From Streptomyces iakyrus (GTDB lineage: Bacteria > Actinomycetota > Actinomycetes > Streptomycetales > Streptomycetaceae), in the NCBI RefSeq assembly GCF_000717055.1, contig NZ_JNXI01000018.1, positions 1 to 64,000 on the forward strand: a stretch of DNA of 64,000 bases, read 5' to 3'. This document shows positions 51,803 to 62,382 of the stretch, piece after piece. How positions within the stretch are numbered: the stretch's first letter is position 1; each line of letters starts with the position of its first letter. Below the pieces are notes generated by a model. The model was not told the DNA's origin. It did no database searches and saw only the letters and a list, made by a program, of their open reading frames with translations. A program made the position numbers and the translations under genes.

Positions 51803-52591
51803 ATGCTTTCGGCCAAGAGTCTGTTCCAGGAGATCCTCGACAACGACGAGTCCTTCGCCCTGTTCTGCTCCGTCGCCGCGAGCGGCGAGACCCAGGGCGG
51901 CTGGGAGAACGCCCGGATCGCCGAGCTCGTGCCCGAGGCCGAGCGTGAACTCGCCCCCAAGATCAGCCGGCACGGCTCCGACGAGGACAAGCACGGCCGG
52001 ATCTTCAACGCCCTGATGAAGAAGCGCGGCATCGACCCCGTCCCGGTCCCGCCGGAGACCGACTACACCATGCTCCTGGAGAAGAACGGCATCGGCCTCG
52101 CCCACGCCCGGCTGAACCGCGACGAGCGGCTCACGGTCCAGGACATCGTCACCTACCTCTCGCACAGCAGAGTCACCGAACAGCGCGCCTCCGAGCAGAT
52201 GAACCTGCTCCGCAAGCACTTCGGCGACCACCCCGACATCGGCCGCGCGGTCAAGCAGATCTCGGGCGACGAGGACAACCACCTCGCCTACTGCCACGAG
52301 GAGCTGCTGCGCTTCGCCTACGCGGGCCACGGCCGGGCCATCCAGCGCACCCTGCGCGAGTGCGCACTCGCCGAGATCCGGATCTACCGGGACGTCAGCC
52401 TCGCCGTGATGGCGCACATGGGCCGCATCCTCGGCTGGTCCAAGGCCAAGTCGGCGGTGCTCGTGGCGGGCATCCACGCGGTGTACGCCTACGAACGCAT
52501 GGGCGGCTGGCGCCGGATGGTGTCGCTGACGACGCCCGAGCGCCGCAACGCCCTCGGCGGCCCCGCCTCTCCGGAACCCGAGTTCGCCTGA
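51803..52591 (+). CDS. Ferritin-like domain (diiron) protein
   Basis: Four-helix bundle protein of 262 aa. Candidate diiron ligands occur in EDKHGRIFNAL, TEQRASEQMNLL and DEDNHLAYCHEELL (E/H rich helices), characteristic of ferritin-like or fatty-acid desaturase-like oxidoreductases. The reaction is unknown. The ATG at 51803 follows GAGAGGTGCC. TTGACT at about 51734 could be a -35 for its promoter. It is convergent with corA (10 bp between stops). Confidence 0.82.
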   Translation: MLSAKSLFQEILDNDESFALFCSVAASGETQGGWENARIAELVPEAERELAPKISRHGSDEDKHGRIFNALMKKRGIDPVPVPPETDYTMLLEKNGIGLAHARLNRDERLTVQDIVTYLSHSRVTEQRASEQMNLLRKHFGDHPDIGRAVKQISGDEDNHLAYCHEELLRFAYAGHGRAIQRTLRECALAEIRIYRDVSLAVMAHMGRILGWSKAKSAVLVAGIHAVYAYERMGGWRRMVSLTTPERRNALGGPASPEPEFA

Positions 52592-52601
52592 GCCCGCCCG
52601 G

Positions 52602-53597
52602 CTACAGCCACCCGCGGCGCTTGAACAGCCGGAAGACCCCGATCTCCAGGACGGCCATCAGAACCAGCAGTGCCGGATAGGACCAGACCCAGCGCAGCTC
52701 CGGCATGTGCTCGAAGTTCATGCCGTAGATCCCCGCCAGCATGGTGGGGATCGCGGCCATGGCCGCCCAGGCGGAGATCTTGCGCATGTCGTCGTTCTGC
52801 CGGACGCTCATCTGCGCCAGATGCGCCGAGAGGATGTCCGACACCAGCCGGTCCAGGTTCTCCACGGACTCGTTCACGCGCGTGAGGTGGTCGTTGACGT
52901 CGCGGAAGAACGGCCGGGCCCGGTCGTCCACGAACGGCACGGCCACCCCCGTCGGCGCCGTGCCCGCCAGCCGGCTCATCGGCGGGGCCAGCGGCCCGGT
53001 CGCCCGGCGGAACTCCAGGACCTGCCGCTTGAAGTCGTAGATCCGGGACGCCGTGTTCCGGGACCCCCCGCCGTCCGGCGAGAACACCTCCGCCTCCAGC
53101 CCCTCCAGGTCGGTCTGCAACTCGGTCGCCACGTCCAGGTAGTGGTCGACGGTGGCGTCGGCGACCGCGTACAGCACGGCCGTCGGGCCTTTGACGAGCA
53201 GCTCCGGCTCCTGCTCCAGCCGCCGGCGCACCGCCTTGAGGGGGGAGCCCTCGCCGTGCCGGACGGTCACCACGAACGAGTCGCCCAGGAAGATCATGAT
53301 CTCGCCGGAGGAGACGGTGTCGCTCTGCGGTTCGTACGCCACCGGCTTGAGCACCACGAAGAGCGAGTCGTCGTACACCTCCAGCTTGGGCCGCTGGTGG
53401 GCCTTCAGGGCGTCCTCGACGGCCAGCGGATGCAGCCCGAACTCCCGGGTCACATGGTCGAACTCGCCCTCCGTCGGTTCGTGCAGCCCGATCCACACGA
53501 ACCCGCCCGCCGTGCGGGCCTCACCCAGGGCGTCGGAGAGGTCCTCGGGACCTTCCGTCCGCTGTCCTTCGCGGTAGATGGCACAGTCCACGATCAC
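52602..53597 (-). CDS. corA: CorA-family magnesium/cobalt transporter
   Basis: Pentameric inner-membrane channel for Mg2+, 331 aa. A large cytoplasmic domain is followed by two C-terminal helices with the signature YGMNFEHMPE between them, then the short basic tail FKRRGWL. The selectivity-filter GMN and the loop are intact. GTG 53597 is the start. It is divergent from the histidine phosphatase gene with a 61-bp gap. Confidence 0.93.
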   Translation of the reverse strand: MIVDCAIYREGQRTEGPEDLSDALGEARTAGGFVWIGLHEPTEGEFDHVTREFGLHPLAVEDALKAHQRPKLEVYDDSLFVVLKPVAYEPQSDTVSSGEIMIFLGDSFVVTVRHGEGSPLKAVRRRLEQEPELLVKGPTAVLYAVADATVDHYLDVATELQTDLEGLEAEVFSPDGGGSRNTASRIYDFKRQVLEFRRATGPLAPPMSRLAGTAPTGVAVPFVDDRARPFFRDVNDHLTRVNESVENLDRLVSDILSAHLAQMSVRQNDDMRKISAWAAMAAIPTMLAGIYGMNFEHMPELRWVWSYPALLVLMAVLEIGVFRLFKRRGWL

Positions 53598-53645
53598 GAA
53601 GCGAGTCTCCCGTCACTCGAACGACACCACACGCGCGCGTGCGCC

Positions 53646-53651
53646 TACGCT
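53646..53651 (+). promoter_or_regulatory. -10 element of histidine phosphatase gene, probably leaderless
   Basis: TACGCT ends 7 bases before the ATG at 53659. A GGAG lies too close to act as a normal ribosome site. Confidence 0.4.
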
Positions 53652-53658
53652 GGAGCGC

Positions 53659-54345
53659 ATGCCCACGCTGATCCTGGTCAGGCACGGACGCTCCACCGCC
53701 AACACCGAGGGACTGCTCGCCGGCTGGACGCCCGGCGTCGCCCTCGACGAGCGCGGCGCCGCACAGGCCGCCGCGCTCCCCGGGCGGCTGGCCGGACTGC
53801 CCCTCGCCGAAGTCGTCACCAGTCCGCTCCAGCGCTGCCAGGAGACGATCCGGCCGCTGCTCGACGCCCGGCCGGAACTGAGCCCGCACACCGACGAGCG
53901 CATCGGCGAGTGCCACTACGGCGACTGGTCCGGACGCAAGCTCGCCGAGCTCAAGGACGAGCCCCTGATGGAGGTGGTGCAGGCGCACCCCTCCGCGGCG
54001 GCCTTCCCCGGCGGCGAGTCCATGCGGTCCATGCAGACGCGCGCCGCAGAGGCCGTCCGCGAGTGGAACGCGCGCGTGGAGCGCGACCACGGCGCCGACT
54101 CCGTCTACCTCATGTGCTCGCACGGCGACATCATCAAGTCGCTCATCGCGGACGCCCTCGGACTTCACCTGGACCTCTTCCAGCGGATTTCCGTCGAACC
54201 GTGTTCCATCACCGCGATCCGTTACACCCGACTGCGGCCGTTTCTCGTCCGGCTCGGTGACACCGGCGACTTCACCTCCCTCGTGCCGCGCGAGGAGCCG
54301 CCGGCCGGTGAGGCCGAAGTCGGGGGTGGTGCGGGCGCACCGTGA
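53659..54345 (+). CDS. Histidine phosphatase superfamily protein, MSMEG_4193 family
   Basis: Phosphatase/phosphomutase-fold protein of 228 aa. RHG motif LVRHGRSTAN holds the phospho-accepting His (residue 8), and MCSHGDIIKS the second. The family is the actinobacterial MSMEG_4193 group, one of a trio of uncharacterised genes that I recall as co-occurring (this one, DUF3090 and SCO1664 family). Here the trio is intact and leads directly to mshC. The substrate is unknown. ATG 53659 follows a -10-like hexamer. Confidence 0.88.
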   Translation: MPTLILVRHGRSTANTEGLLAGWTPGVALDERGAAQAAALPGRLAGLPLAEVVTSPLQRCQETIRPLLDARPELSPHTDERIGECHYGDWSGRKLAELKDEPLMEVVQAHPSAAAFPGGESMRSMQTRAAEAVREWNARVERDHGADSVYLMCSHGDIIKSLIADALGLHLDLFQRISVEPCSITAIRYTRLRPFLVRLGDTGDFTSLVPREEPPAGEAEVGGGAGAP

Positions 54346-54423
54346 TCGTTCGCCGCAGTAGGGTGAAGCGGTCGCAGCAGTGCCGTGGTCACACGGTTCC
54401 CACGATTCCAATGGAGACAGGAC

Positions 54424-55011
54424 GTGTCCCGTCAGGTGTTCCTCTACGACCATCCGGAGCGTTTCGTGGCCGGTACGGTCGGACTGCCCGGGCGCCGTTC
54501 GTTCTTCCTCCAGGCTTCCGCCGGCTCCCGGGTGACCAGCGTGGCCTTGGAGAAGACCCAGGTCGCCGCCCTCGCCGAGCGCATGGACGAGCTGCTCGAC
54601 GAGGTCGTACGCCGTAGCGGCGGCAGTGCCCACGTCCCCGCCGTCGCCCCCTCGGACACCGACACCGCCCCGCTGGACACCCCCATCGAGGAGGAGTTCC
54701 GGGTCGGCACCATGGCCCTTGCCTGGGACGGCGACGAGCAGCTCATGATCGTCGAGGCGCAGGCGCTCGTGGAGCTCGACGCGGAATCCGAGGAGGACCT
54801 CGCCGAGGCCGAGGAGCGGCTGCTCCAGGACGAGGAGAACGGGCCCCCGATGCTGCGGGTCCGGCTCACCGGCGCGCAGGCCAGGGCCTTCGCCAAGCGC
54901 GCTCTCGACGTCGTCAACGCCGGGCGGCCGCCGTGCCCGCTGTGCAGCCTCCCGCTCGACCCGGAAGGACATGTATGTCCGCGCCAGAACGGATACCGCC
55001 GCGGAGCGTGA
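54424..55011 (+). CDS. DUF3090 family protein
   Basis: Conserved actinobacterial protein of 195 aa, second of the trio before mshC. It starts MSRQVFLYDHPERFVAGTVG (GTG 54424, GGAGACAGGAC upstream), has an acidic middle (EAEERLLQDEENGP), and ends with a four-Cys zinc-ribbon-like motif CPLCSLPLDPEGHVC. Function is unknown. The gene overlaps the next start by 37 bp, so expression is coupled. Confidence 0.85.
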   Translation: MSRQVFLYDHPERFVAGTVGLPGRRSFFLQASAGSRVTSVALEKTQVAALAERMDELLDEVVRRSGGSAHVPAVAPSDTDTAPLDTPIEEEFRVGTMALAWDGDEQLMIVEAQALVELDAESEEDLAEAEERLLQDEENGPPMLRVRLTGAQARAFAKRALDVVNAGRPPCPLCSLPLDPEGHVCPRQNGYRRGA

Positions 55012-55805
55012 CACCTCCGGTGAACGCCGCCGAGCTGCTCGCCCGGGGCGAACTGACGGTGCGCGGACGCATCCGTGAGGCCTCCAACGCGGCCCTGTAC
55101 TGCACGGTGTCCTACGACGGCGAGGAAGCGGCCTGCATCTACAAGCCGGTCGCGGGGGAGCGGCCCCTGTGGGACTTCCCCGACGGGACGCTGGCCCAGC
55201 GCGAGGTCGCCGCGTACGAGGTATCCGAGGCGACCGGCTGGGGCCTCGTGCCGCCCACCGTGCTGCGCGACGGGCCCTACGGCGAGGGCATGTGCCAGCT
55301 GTGGGTCGAGGTGATGCCCGAGGCGGAACTGCTCGCCCTGGTCGACGGTGAGGAACCCGGGCCGGGCTGGAAGGCGGTCGGCTTCGCCGAGGTCGGCGAG
55401 GGACGCACCGCGCTGCTCGTGCACGCCGACGACGAACGGCTGCGGCGGCTCGCGGTCCTGGACGCGGTCATCAACAACGCCGACCGCAAGGGCGGACACC
55501 TGCTGCCCACCGGTGAGGGGCGGCTGTACGGCATCGACCACGGGGTCACGTTCAACGCCGAGAACAAGCTGCGGACCTTGCTGTGGGGATGGGCGGGGGA
55601 GCCGCTCACCGAGGAGGCCGCCGACGTCCTCGAAGGCCTCAGGAAGGGCCTGGCCGAGGGCGGGCTGCTCGCCGCGCGGCTCGAACCGCTGATCACCGGC
55701 GCCGAGATCGACGCCACCCGGGCCCGCGTCGGCGCCCTGCTCGCCTCGGGAACCCACCCGGAGCCGAGCGGGGAGTGGCCGGCGATTCCCTGGCCGCCCG
55801 TGTAG
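54975..55805 (+). CDS. SCO1664-family protein, PI3/4-kinase-like
   Basis: Third of the trio, 276 aa. It resembles the catalytic domain of phosphatidylinositol 3-/4-kinases at low identity: YKPVAGERPLWDFP, LDAVINNADRKGGHLL (catalytic NNxDRK-type loop) and LYGIDHGVTF (metal-binding D). The substrate is not known. The ATG at 54975 follows GGAAGGACATGT. It is 94 bp upstream of mshC. Confidence 0.86.
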   Translation: MSAPERIPPRSVTPPVNAAELLARGELTVRGRIREASNAALYCTVSYDGEEAACIYKPVAGERPLWDFPDGTLAQREVAAYEVSEATGWGLVPPTVLRDGPYGEGMCQLWVEVMPEAELLALVDGEEPGPGWKAVGFAEVGEGRTALLVHADDERLRRLAVLDAVINNADRKGGHLLPTGEGRLYGIDHGVTFNAENKLRTLLWGWAGEPLTEEAADVLEGLRKGLAEGGLLAARLEPLITGAEIDATRARVGALLASGTHPEPSGEWPAIPWPPV

Positions 55806-55887
55806 CAGCACAGGCGCCGGATCACCGCAAGAGCGCCTTCTCGGCCGAGTGGACCGCTCCCATTCGTATATGGAACTTCAGTCCGGT

Positions 55888-55893
55888 TAGGCT
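55888..55893 (+). promoter_or_regulatory. -10 element of mshC, probably leaderless
   Basis: TAGGCT ends 6 bases before the mshC ATG; no ribosome site lies between. Confidence 0.5.
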
Positions 55894-55899
55894 CAAGGC

Positions 55900-57129
55900 A
55901 TGCATGCCTGGCCCGCTTCCGAGGTCCCCGCCCTGCCTGGTCAGGGCCGCGACCTGAGGATCCACGACACCGCGACCGGCGGCCTCGTCACCCTCGACCC
56001 CGGTCCCGTCGCCCGTATCTACGTCTGTGGCATCACCCCGTACGACGCCACGCACCTGGGACACGCGGCGACCTACAACGCGTTCGACCTCGTGCAGCGC
56101 GTGTGGCTCGACACCAAGCGGCAGGTTCACTACGTCCAGAACGTCACCGACGTCGACGATCCCCTCCTGGAGCGGGCACAGCGCGACGGCATCGACTGGG
56201 CCGCCCTCGCCGAGAAGGAGACGGCCCTCTTCCGCGAGGACATGACGGCCCTGCGGATGCTGCCGCCGCGGCAGTACATAGGCGCAGTCGAGGCCATACC
56301 CGGGATCGTCCCGCTCGTCGAGCGGCTCCGGGACGCCGGTGCCGCCTACGAACTGGACGGGGACGTCTACTTCTCCGTCGAGTCCGACCCGCACTTCGGC
56401 AAGGTCTCGAACCTCGACGCCGCGGCGATGCGGCTGCTGTCCGCTGAGCGCGGCGGCGACCCGGACCGCCCGGGCAAGAAGAACCCCCTCGACCCGATGC
56501 TGTGGATGGCGGCCCGTGAGGGCGAGCCCAGCTGGGACGGCGGCTCGCTCGGGCGCGGACGGCCCGGCTGGCACATCGAGTGCGTGGCCATCGCCCTCGA
56601 CCACCTCGGGATGGGCTTCGACATCCAGGGCGGCGGCTCCGACCTGGCCTTCCCGCACCACGAGATGGGCGCCTCGCACGCCCAGGCCCTCACCGGCGAG
56701 TTCCCCATGGCCAAGGCGTACGTGCACGCCGGCATGGTCGCCCTGGACGGCGAGAAGATGTCCAAGTCCAAGGGCAATCTCGTCTTCGTCTCCAGGCTCC
56801 GGCACGAGGGCGTCGACCCGGCCGCCATCCGGCTCACGCTGCTCGCCCACCACTACCGCGCCGACTGGGAGTACACCGACCAGGTCCTCCAGGACGCCGT
56901 GGCACGGCTCGGCCGCTGGCGGGCAGCCGTGTCCCGGCCCGACGGGCCGCCGGCGGAGGCGCTCGTCGACGAGATCCGCGAGGCCCTCGCCGACGACCTG
57001 AACGCCCCTGCCGCACTCACCGCGGTCGACCGCTGGGTCGCGCTCCAGGAGCGCAGCGGCGGCACGGACATCGGCGCACCCGGGGTGGTCTCCCGGGCGG
57101 TGGACGCGCTGCTGGGCGTGGCGCTCTAG
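55900..57129 (+). CDS. mshC: L-cysteine:1D-myo-inositol 2-amino-2-deoxy-alpha-D-glucopyranoside ligase
   Basis: Mycothiol biosynthesis: ATP-dependent joining of cysteine to GlcN-inositol. It is 409 aa, derived from cysteinyl-tRNA synthetase. Zinc-binding VCGITPYD (Cys near 43), HIGH-like THLGHAATY, the second zinc site [14 protein letters not shown], and the KMSKS motif EKMSKSKGN are all present. The C-terminal anticodon domain of CysS is absent, as in MshC. It is 94 bp downstream of the SCO1664-family gene and has its own -10. A strong terminator follows. Confidence 0.95.
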   Translation: MHAWPASEVPALPGQGRDLRIHDTATGGLVTLDPGPVARIYVCGITPYDATHLGHAATYNAFDLVQRVWLDTKRQVHYVQNVTDVDDPLLERAQRDGIDWAALAEKETALFREDMTALRMLPPRQYIGAVEAIPGIVPLVERLRDAGAAYELDGDVYFSVESDPHFGKVSNLDAAAMRLLSAERGGDPDRPGKKNPLDPMLWMAAREGEPSWDGGSLGRGRPGWHIECVAIALDHLGMGFDIQGGGSDLAFPHHEMGASHAQALTGEFPMAKAYVHAGMVALDGEKMSKSKGNLVFVSRLRHEGVDPAAIRLTLLAHHYRADWEYTDQVLQDAVARLGRWRAAVSRPDGPPAEALVDEIREALADDLNAPAALTAVDRWVALQERSGGTDIGAPGVVSRAVDALLGVAL

Positions 57130-57143
57130 CCCGGGAACGGACG

Positions 57144-57175
57144 GAGGGGCGTCTCCCGGCCGGGAGACGCCCCTC
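57144..57175. terminator. Bidirectional terminator between mshC and PAC2 gene
   Basis: Perfect 32-bp palindrome, stem GAGGGGCGTCTCCCGG with its complement, between convergent genes. Confidence 0.85.
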
Positions 57176-57194
57176 TGGCGTTCGTACTGCGCCC

Positions 57195-58178
57195 TCAGTC
57201 CTCCGACGATTCCTCGTCGTCCGTGCCGGGCTTGGGCGGCTTCGGGGGGCGGGTGCGGCCGCTGGGGTTGTCCCGCAGGTACGAGGTGCTGTCGCTGCCG
57301 TCCGCCGTGGCGTGGCCGCCGGCCCCGGGTGGTCCGGCGCCGTCGTGGCGCCGCAGATAGCGCTCGAACTCCCGGGCGATGGCGTCGCCGGACGCCTCCG
57401 GCAGCTCGGCGGTGTCCCGGGCCTCCTCCAGCGACTGGACGTACTCGGCGACCTCGCTGTCCTCGGCCGCCAGCTGGTCCACGCCGACCTGCCAGGCGCG
57501 CGCGTCCTCGGGCAGCTCGCCCAGCGGGATGCGCACGTCGATCAGGTCCTCGAGACGGTTCAGCAGGGCCAGCGTGGCCTTCGGGTTCGGCGGCTGCGAC
57601 ACGTAGTGCGGCACCGCCGCCCACAGCGAGACGGCCGGGACGCCCGCGTGCGTGCACGCCTCCTGGAGGACGCCGACGATGCCCGTGGGGCCCTCGTACT
57701 TGGTTTCCTCCAGGTCCATGCGGCGCGCCAGGTCCGGGTCGGACGTCGTGCCGCTGATCGGAACCGGACGGGTGTGCGGGGTGTCGCCGAGCAGGGCGCC
57801 CAGGACGACCACCAGTTCCACGCCCAGTTCGTGGGCGAAGCCCAGCAGTTCGTTGCAGAACGAACGCCACCGCATGGACGGTTCGATGCCCCGCACGAGG
57901 ACGAGGTCGCGCGGCTTCTCGCCGCCGACCCGGACCACCGACAGCCTGGTCGTGGGCCAGGTGATCTTGCGGACGCCCGCTTCCATGAACACCGTGGGGC
58001 GGTTGACCTGGAAGTCGTAGTAGTCCTCGGCGTCCAGCGCCGCGAAGACCTCGCCCTTCCATTCCCGGTCCAGATGCGCGACCGCGGTGGAGGCGGCGTC
58101 GCCGGCATCGTTCCAGCCCTCGAACGCGGCCACCATGACCGGGTCGACCAGCTCGGGAACCCCCTCGAGCTCGATCAC
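57195..58178 (-). CDS. PAC2-family protein
   Basis: Member of the proteasome-assembly-chaperone 2 like family, 327 aa; actinobacterial members are of uncertain function. MVAAFEGWNDAGDAASTAVA and LVLVRGIEPSMRWRSF, GALLGDTPHTRPVPI and LWAAVPHYVSQPPNPKATLAL are family-conserved. The C-terminal 40 residues are Pro/Lys/Asp-rich and probably disordered. GTG 58178 is preferred for its GGAAGGAGG site; the longer frame (58214) lacks one. In many actinobacteria this gene is next to mshC. Confidence 0.85.
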   Translation of the reverse strand: MIELEGVPELVDPVMVAAFEGWNDAGDAASTAVAHLDREWKGEVFAALDAEDYYDFQVNRPTVFMEAGVRKITWPTTRLSVVRVGGEKPRDLVLVRGIEPSMRWRSFCNELLGFAHELGVELVVVLGALLGDTPHTRPVPISGTTSDPDLARRMDLEETKYEGPTGIVGVLQEACTHAGVPAVSLWAAVPHYVSQPPNPKATLALLNRLEDLIDVRIPLGELPEDARAWQVGVDQLAAEDSEVAEYVQSLEEARDTAELPEASGDAIAREFERYLRRHDGAGPPGAGGHATADGSDSTSYLRDNPSGRTRPPKPPKPGTDDEESSED

Positions 58179-58336
58179 CCAGCGCCTCCTTCCGACGTGC
58201 CCTCGCTTGACCACCCAACCTTACGGCGTGCCGCGGGGGCGCCCGCAGCCCCCTCGCGGGGGGAGTGCCCCCATCACTGCCCCGCGATCCGCCGCTGAAC
58301 ACCCCGGGTTCGTCCGGGCGGTCCGTGAGGTCCTGG

Positions 58337-59008
58337 TCACAGCGTGGAGCGCAGCCACTGCTCCACACTCGCGATGTGGACGGTCGCCCACGAGCGCGCC
58401 GCCTCGGCGTCCCGGTCGCGCAGGGCGGCGAGGATCGCCCGGTGCTCGCGCAGGGTCCGGGCGACGGCGTCCTCCTGGGTGAGGCCGCGCCAGATGCGGG
58501 CCCGGGTGGTGGGACCCGAGAGCCCGTCGAGCAGCGAGCACAGCACGGAGTTGCCCGAGCCGTGCACGATGCCCCGGTGGAACTCCAGGTCGCAGGCGAC
58601 GAGATCCTCCACCGACGGGGTGTCGCCGAGCCTGTCCAGCTGGGCCGTCAGCGCGTCCAGCTGCTGCTCGCTGATCCGCGAGGCCGCCATCGCCGTCGCG
58701 GCCGGCTCCAGGATGCGGCGTACGGCCAGGAACTCCAGGACGGTGTCGTCGCGGTGGAAGTCGACGACGAAGCTCAGCGCCTCCAGCAGGAGTTGCGGGT
58801 CGAGGCTGGTGACGTACGTGCCGTCGCCCTGCCGCACGTCCAGGATCCGGATCAGCGACAGGGCCCGCACGGCCTCCCGCAGGGAGTTGCGCGACAGCCC
58901 GAGGTCGGCGGCGAGTTCGCTCTCCTTGGGCAGCCGGTCGCCCGGGCGCAGCGCGCCGGAGACGATCATTGACTTGATCTTCTCGATCGCCTCGTCGGTG
59001 ACTGCCAT
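58337..59008 (-). CDS. GntR/FadR-subfamily regulator
   Basis: Transcription factor of 223 aa. The winged helix is at about residues 5-70 (LPKESELAADLGLSRNSLRE, then RQGDGTYVTSLDP), followed by an FCD effector domain (VACDLEFHRGIVHGSGN) with metal-binding His positions. The target is unknown. A dyad 25 bp upstream is probably autoregulatory. It lies between the PAC2 gene and glpD, separated from glpD by a terminator. Confidence 0.85.
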   Translation of the reverse strand: MAVTDEAIEKIKSMIVSGALRPGDRLPKESELAADLGLSRNSLREAVRALSLIRILDVRQGDGTYVTSLDPQLLLEALSFVVDFHRDDTVLEFLAVRRILEPAATAMAASRISEQQLDALTAQLDRLGDTPSVEDLVACDLEFHRGIVHGSGNSVLCSLLDGLSGPTTRARIWRGLTQEDAVARTLREHRAILAALRDRDAEAARSWATVHIASVEQWLRSTL

Positions 59009-59032
59009 GGCCGGCCTCCCAGTGCGTTCAAG

Positions 59033-59050
59033 ACCTCCGACGTATCAGGT
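59033..59050. promoter_or_regulatory. Dyad upstream of FadR-type gene
   Basis: ACCTCCGACGTATCAGGT, with ACCT-N3-ACGT-N3-AGGT symmetry (12 of 18 positions), 25 bp upstream of the ATG. Autoregulation by the FadR-type protein is plausible. Confidence 0.45.
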
Positions 59051-59072
59051 CATTATGGGGGCGCGGGAACGC

Positions 59073-59110
59073 GGAAGGGGCGGCTCCGTCGGCGTGGAGC
59101 CGCCCCTTCC
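59073..59110 (-). terminator. Terminator of the glycerol operon
   Basis: Perfect 15-bp stem GGAAGGGGCGGCTCC / GGAGCCGCCCCTTCC, 8-base loop, 27 bp beyond the glpD stop on the minus strand. Confidence 0.85.
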
Positions 59111-59136
59111 GGATAACGGATCCCCCGTACCCGTGC

Positions 59137-60753
59137 CTACTTCTTGTCGAGCAGGTCCTGCACCTTGGCGCGGACGTCGTCCGTGGCGAGGCCGCGGATC
59201 GTCAGCGTGGTGCGGCGGCGCAGCACGTCGTCCTGCGTCTCGGCCCACTCGTGGTCCCGGGCCCAGACGACCTGGGCCCAGATCTCCGGGGCGTCGGGGT
59301 GGACGCGCTCGGCGAGCTCGGGGCTCTCGTTGGCCATGCGGGCGATGTCGAAGGCCAGCGAGCCGTAGTGCGTGGCCAGGTGCTTGGCCGTGTCGGCCGC
59401 CATGCGCGGGCCGGGCGCCGGGCGGTCGGTGAGCAGCCGGTGGGCGACCGCGCGCGGGTTGGCGATGCCGGGCAGCGGCAGCTTCTTCGGCAGCGCGCTG
59501 ATCGGCTCGAAGTCGTCGCCCAGCGGGTGGCCCGGCAGCGCCTCCAGCTTCTTCATGATCGTCCGGCCGATGTGGCGGAAGGTGGTCCACTTGCCGCCCG
59601 CCACGGACAGCATGCCGCCCCGGCCCTCGGTCACGACCGTCTCGCGCTTGGCCTTGGCGGTGTCGCCGGGGCCGCCCGGCAGCACGCGCAGGCCGGCGAA
59701 GGAGTACGTGATGAGGTCGCGGCTCAGCTGCTGGTCGCGGACCGAGAAGGCGGCCTCGTCGAGGATCTGGGTTATGTCCTGCTCGGTGACCGAGACGTCC
59801 GCCGGGTCGCCCTCGAACACCTCGTCGGTGGTGCCGAGCAGCAGCATGTCCTCCCAGGGGAGGGCGAAGGTGATGCGGTACTTGTCGATCGGGGTGGCGA
59901 GCGCCGCCTTCCAGGGGGAGGTGCGCTTGAGGACCAGGTGCGCGCCCTTCGACAGGCGGATGGACGGCGCCGCGTCCGGGTTCTCCATCCTGCGCAGGTG
60001 GTCGACCCACGGGCCGGTCGCGTTCAGCACGAGCCGGGCGTTGACGCCGAACTCGTCGCCGGACAGACGGTCCTTCAGCTCGGCGCCGGTGACCCGGCCC
60101 TGCGTGAAGCGCAGGCCCGTCACCTCGGCGTGGTTGAGCACCACCGCACCGGCCTCGACGGCCCCGCGGACCGTCATCAGCGCCATGCGGGCGTCGTTCA
60201 TCTGGTCGTCGCCGTAGACGGCCACGGCCTTGAGGTTCTCGGTGCGCAGCTCGGGCACGTCCTGCGCGGCCTTGGCCGGGGAGAGCAGGTGCCCGACGCC
60301 GTCACCGAACGCGGAGAGCGCGGAGTAGGCGAAGACGCCCGCGCCGAGCTTCGCCGCGCCGTGCGGCCCGCCCTTGTACACGGGGAGGTAGAACGTGAGC
60401 GGGTTCGCCAGGTGGGGAGCCACCTGGCGGGAGACCGCACGGCGCTCGAAGTGGTTCTCCGCCACCAGCTTCACCGCACCGGTCTGCAGGTAGCGCAGAC
60501 CGCCGTGGAGGAGCTTGGAGGAGGCGGAGGACGTGGCGCCGGCGAAGTCGCCGGCGTCCACCAGAGCCACCCTGAGGCCGGACTGCGCGGCGTGCCAGGC
60601 GGTGGAGATGCCCAGGATGCCGCCGCCGATCACGAGAAGGTCGTACGACGCCTTGGAGAGCTGCTCCCTGGTCTCGGCTCGGCTCGGGTTCGAGCCGGAG
60701 GCCGGGTGCGTCCCCAGGGCAGGCACGGACTGCAGGGTGGACTTGGTGGTCAT
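59137..60753 (-). CDS. glpD: Glycerol-3-phosphate dehydrogenase (aerobic, FAD)
   Basis: Membrane-associated flavoenzyme oxidising glycerol-3-phosphate to dihydroxyacetone phosphate, 538 aa. FAD motif DLLVIGGGILGISTAWHAAQ (residues about 40-59), then SSKLLHGGLRYLQTG and the family stretch LATPIDKYRITFALPWEDML, with the C-terminal domain present. The ATG at 60753 is 8 bp from the glpK stop, so it is co-transcribed. Third structural gene of the gyl cluster. Confidence 0.95.
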   Translation of the reverse strand: MTTKSTLQSVPALGTHPASGSNPSRAETREQLSKASYDLLVIGGGILGISTAWHAAQSGLRVALVDAGDFAGATSSASSKLLHGGLRYLQTGAVKLVAENHFERRAVSRQVAPHLANPLTFYLPVYKGGPHGAAKLGAGVFAYSALSAFGDGVGHLLSPAKAAQDVPELRTENLKAVAVYGDDQMNDARMALMTVRGAVEAGAVVLNHAEVTGLRFTQGRVTGAELKDRLSGDEFGVNARLVLNATGPWVDHLRRMENPDAAPSIRLSKGAHLVLKRTSPWKAALATPIDKYRITFALPWEDMLLLGTTDEVFEGDPADVSVTEQDITQILDEAAFSVRDQQLSRDLITYSFAGLRVLPGGPGDTAKAKRETVVTEGRGGMLSVAGGKWTTFRHIGRTIMKKLEALPGHPLGDDFEPISALPKKLPLPGIANPRAVAHRLLTDRPAPGPRMAADTAKHLATHYGSLAFDIARMANESPELAERVHPDAPEIWAQVVWARDHEWAETQDDVLRRRTTLTIRGLATDDVRAKVQDLLDKK

Positions 60754-60761
60754 GCTGTTTC

Positions 60762-62300
<1,539 letters not shown>

Positions 62301-62382
62301 TGTGTGCTCCTGGTAATTCCGGGTTTATGGGGCTTTACGTACGGCGCGTGCTGGAAGTTTCCCGCAGGGCGGGGAATCGCTC

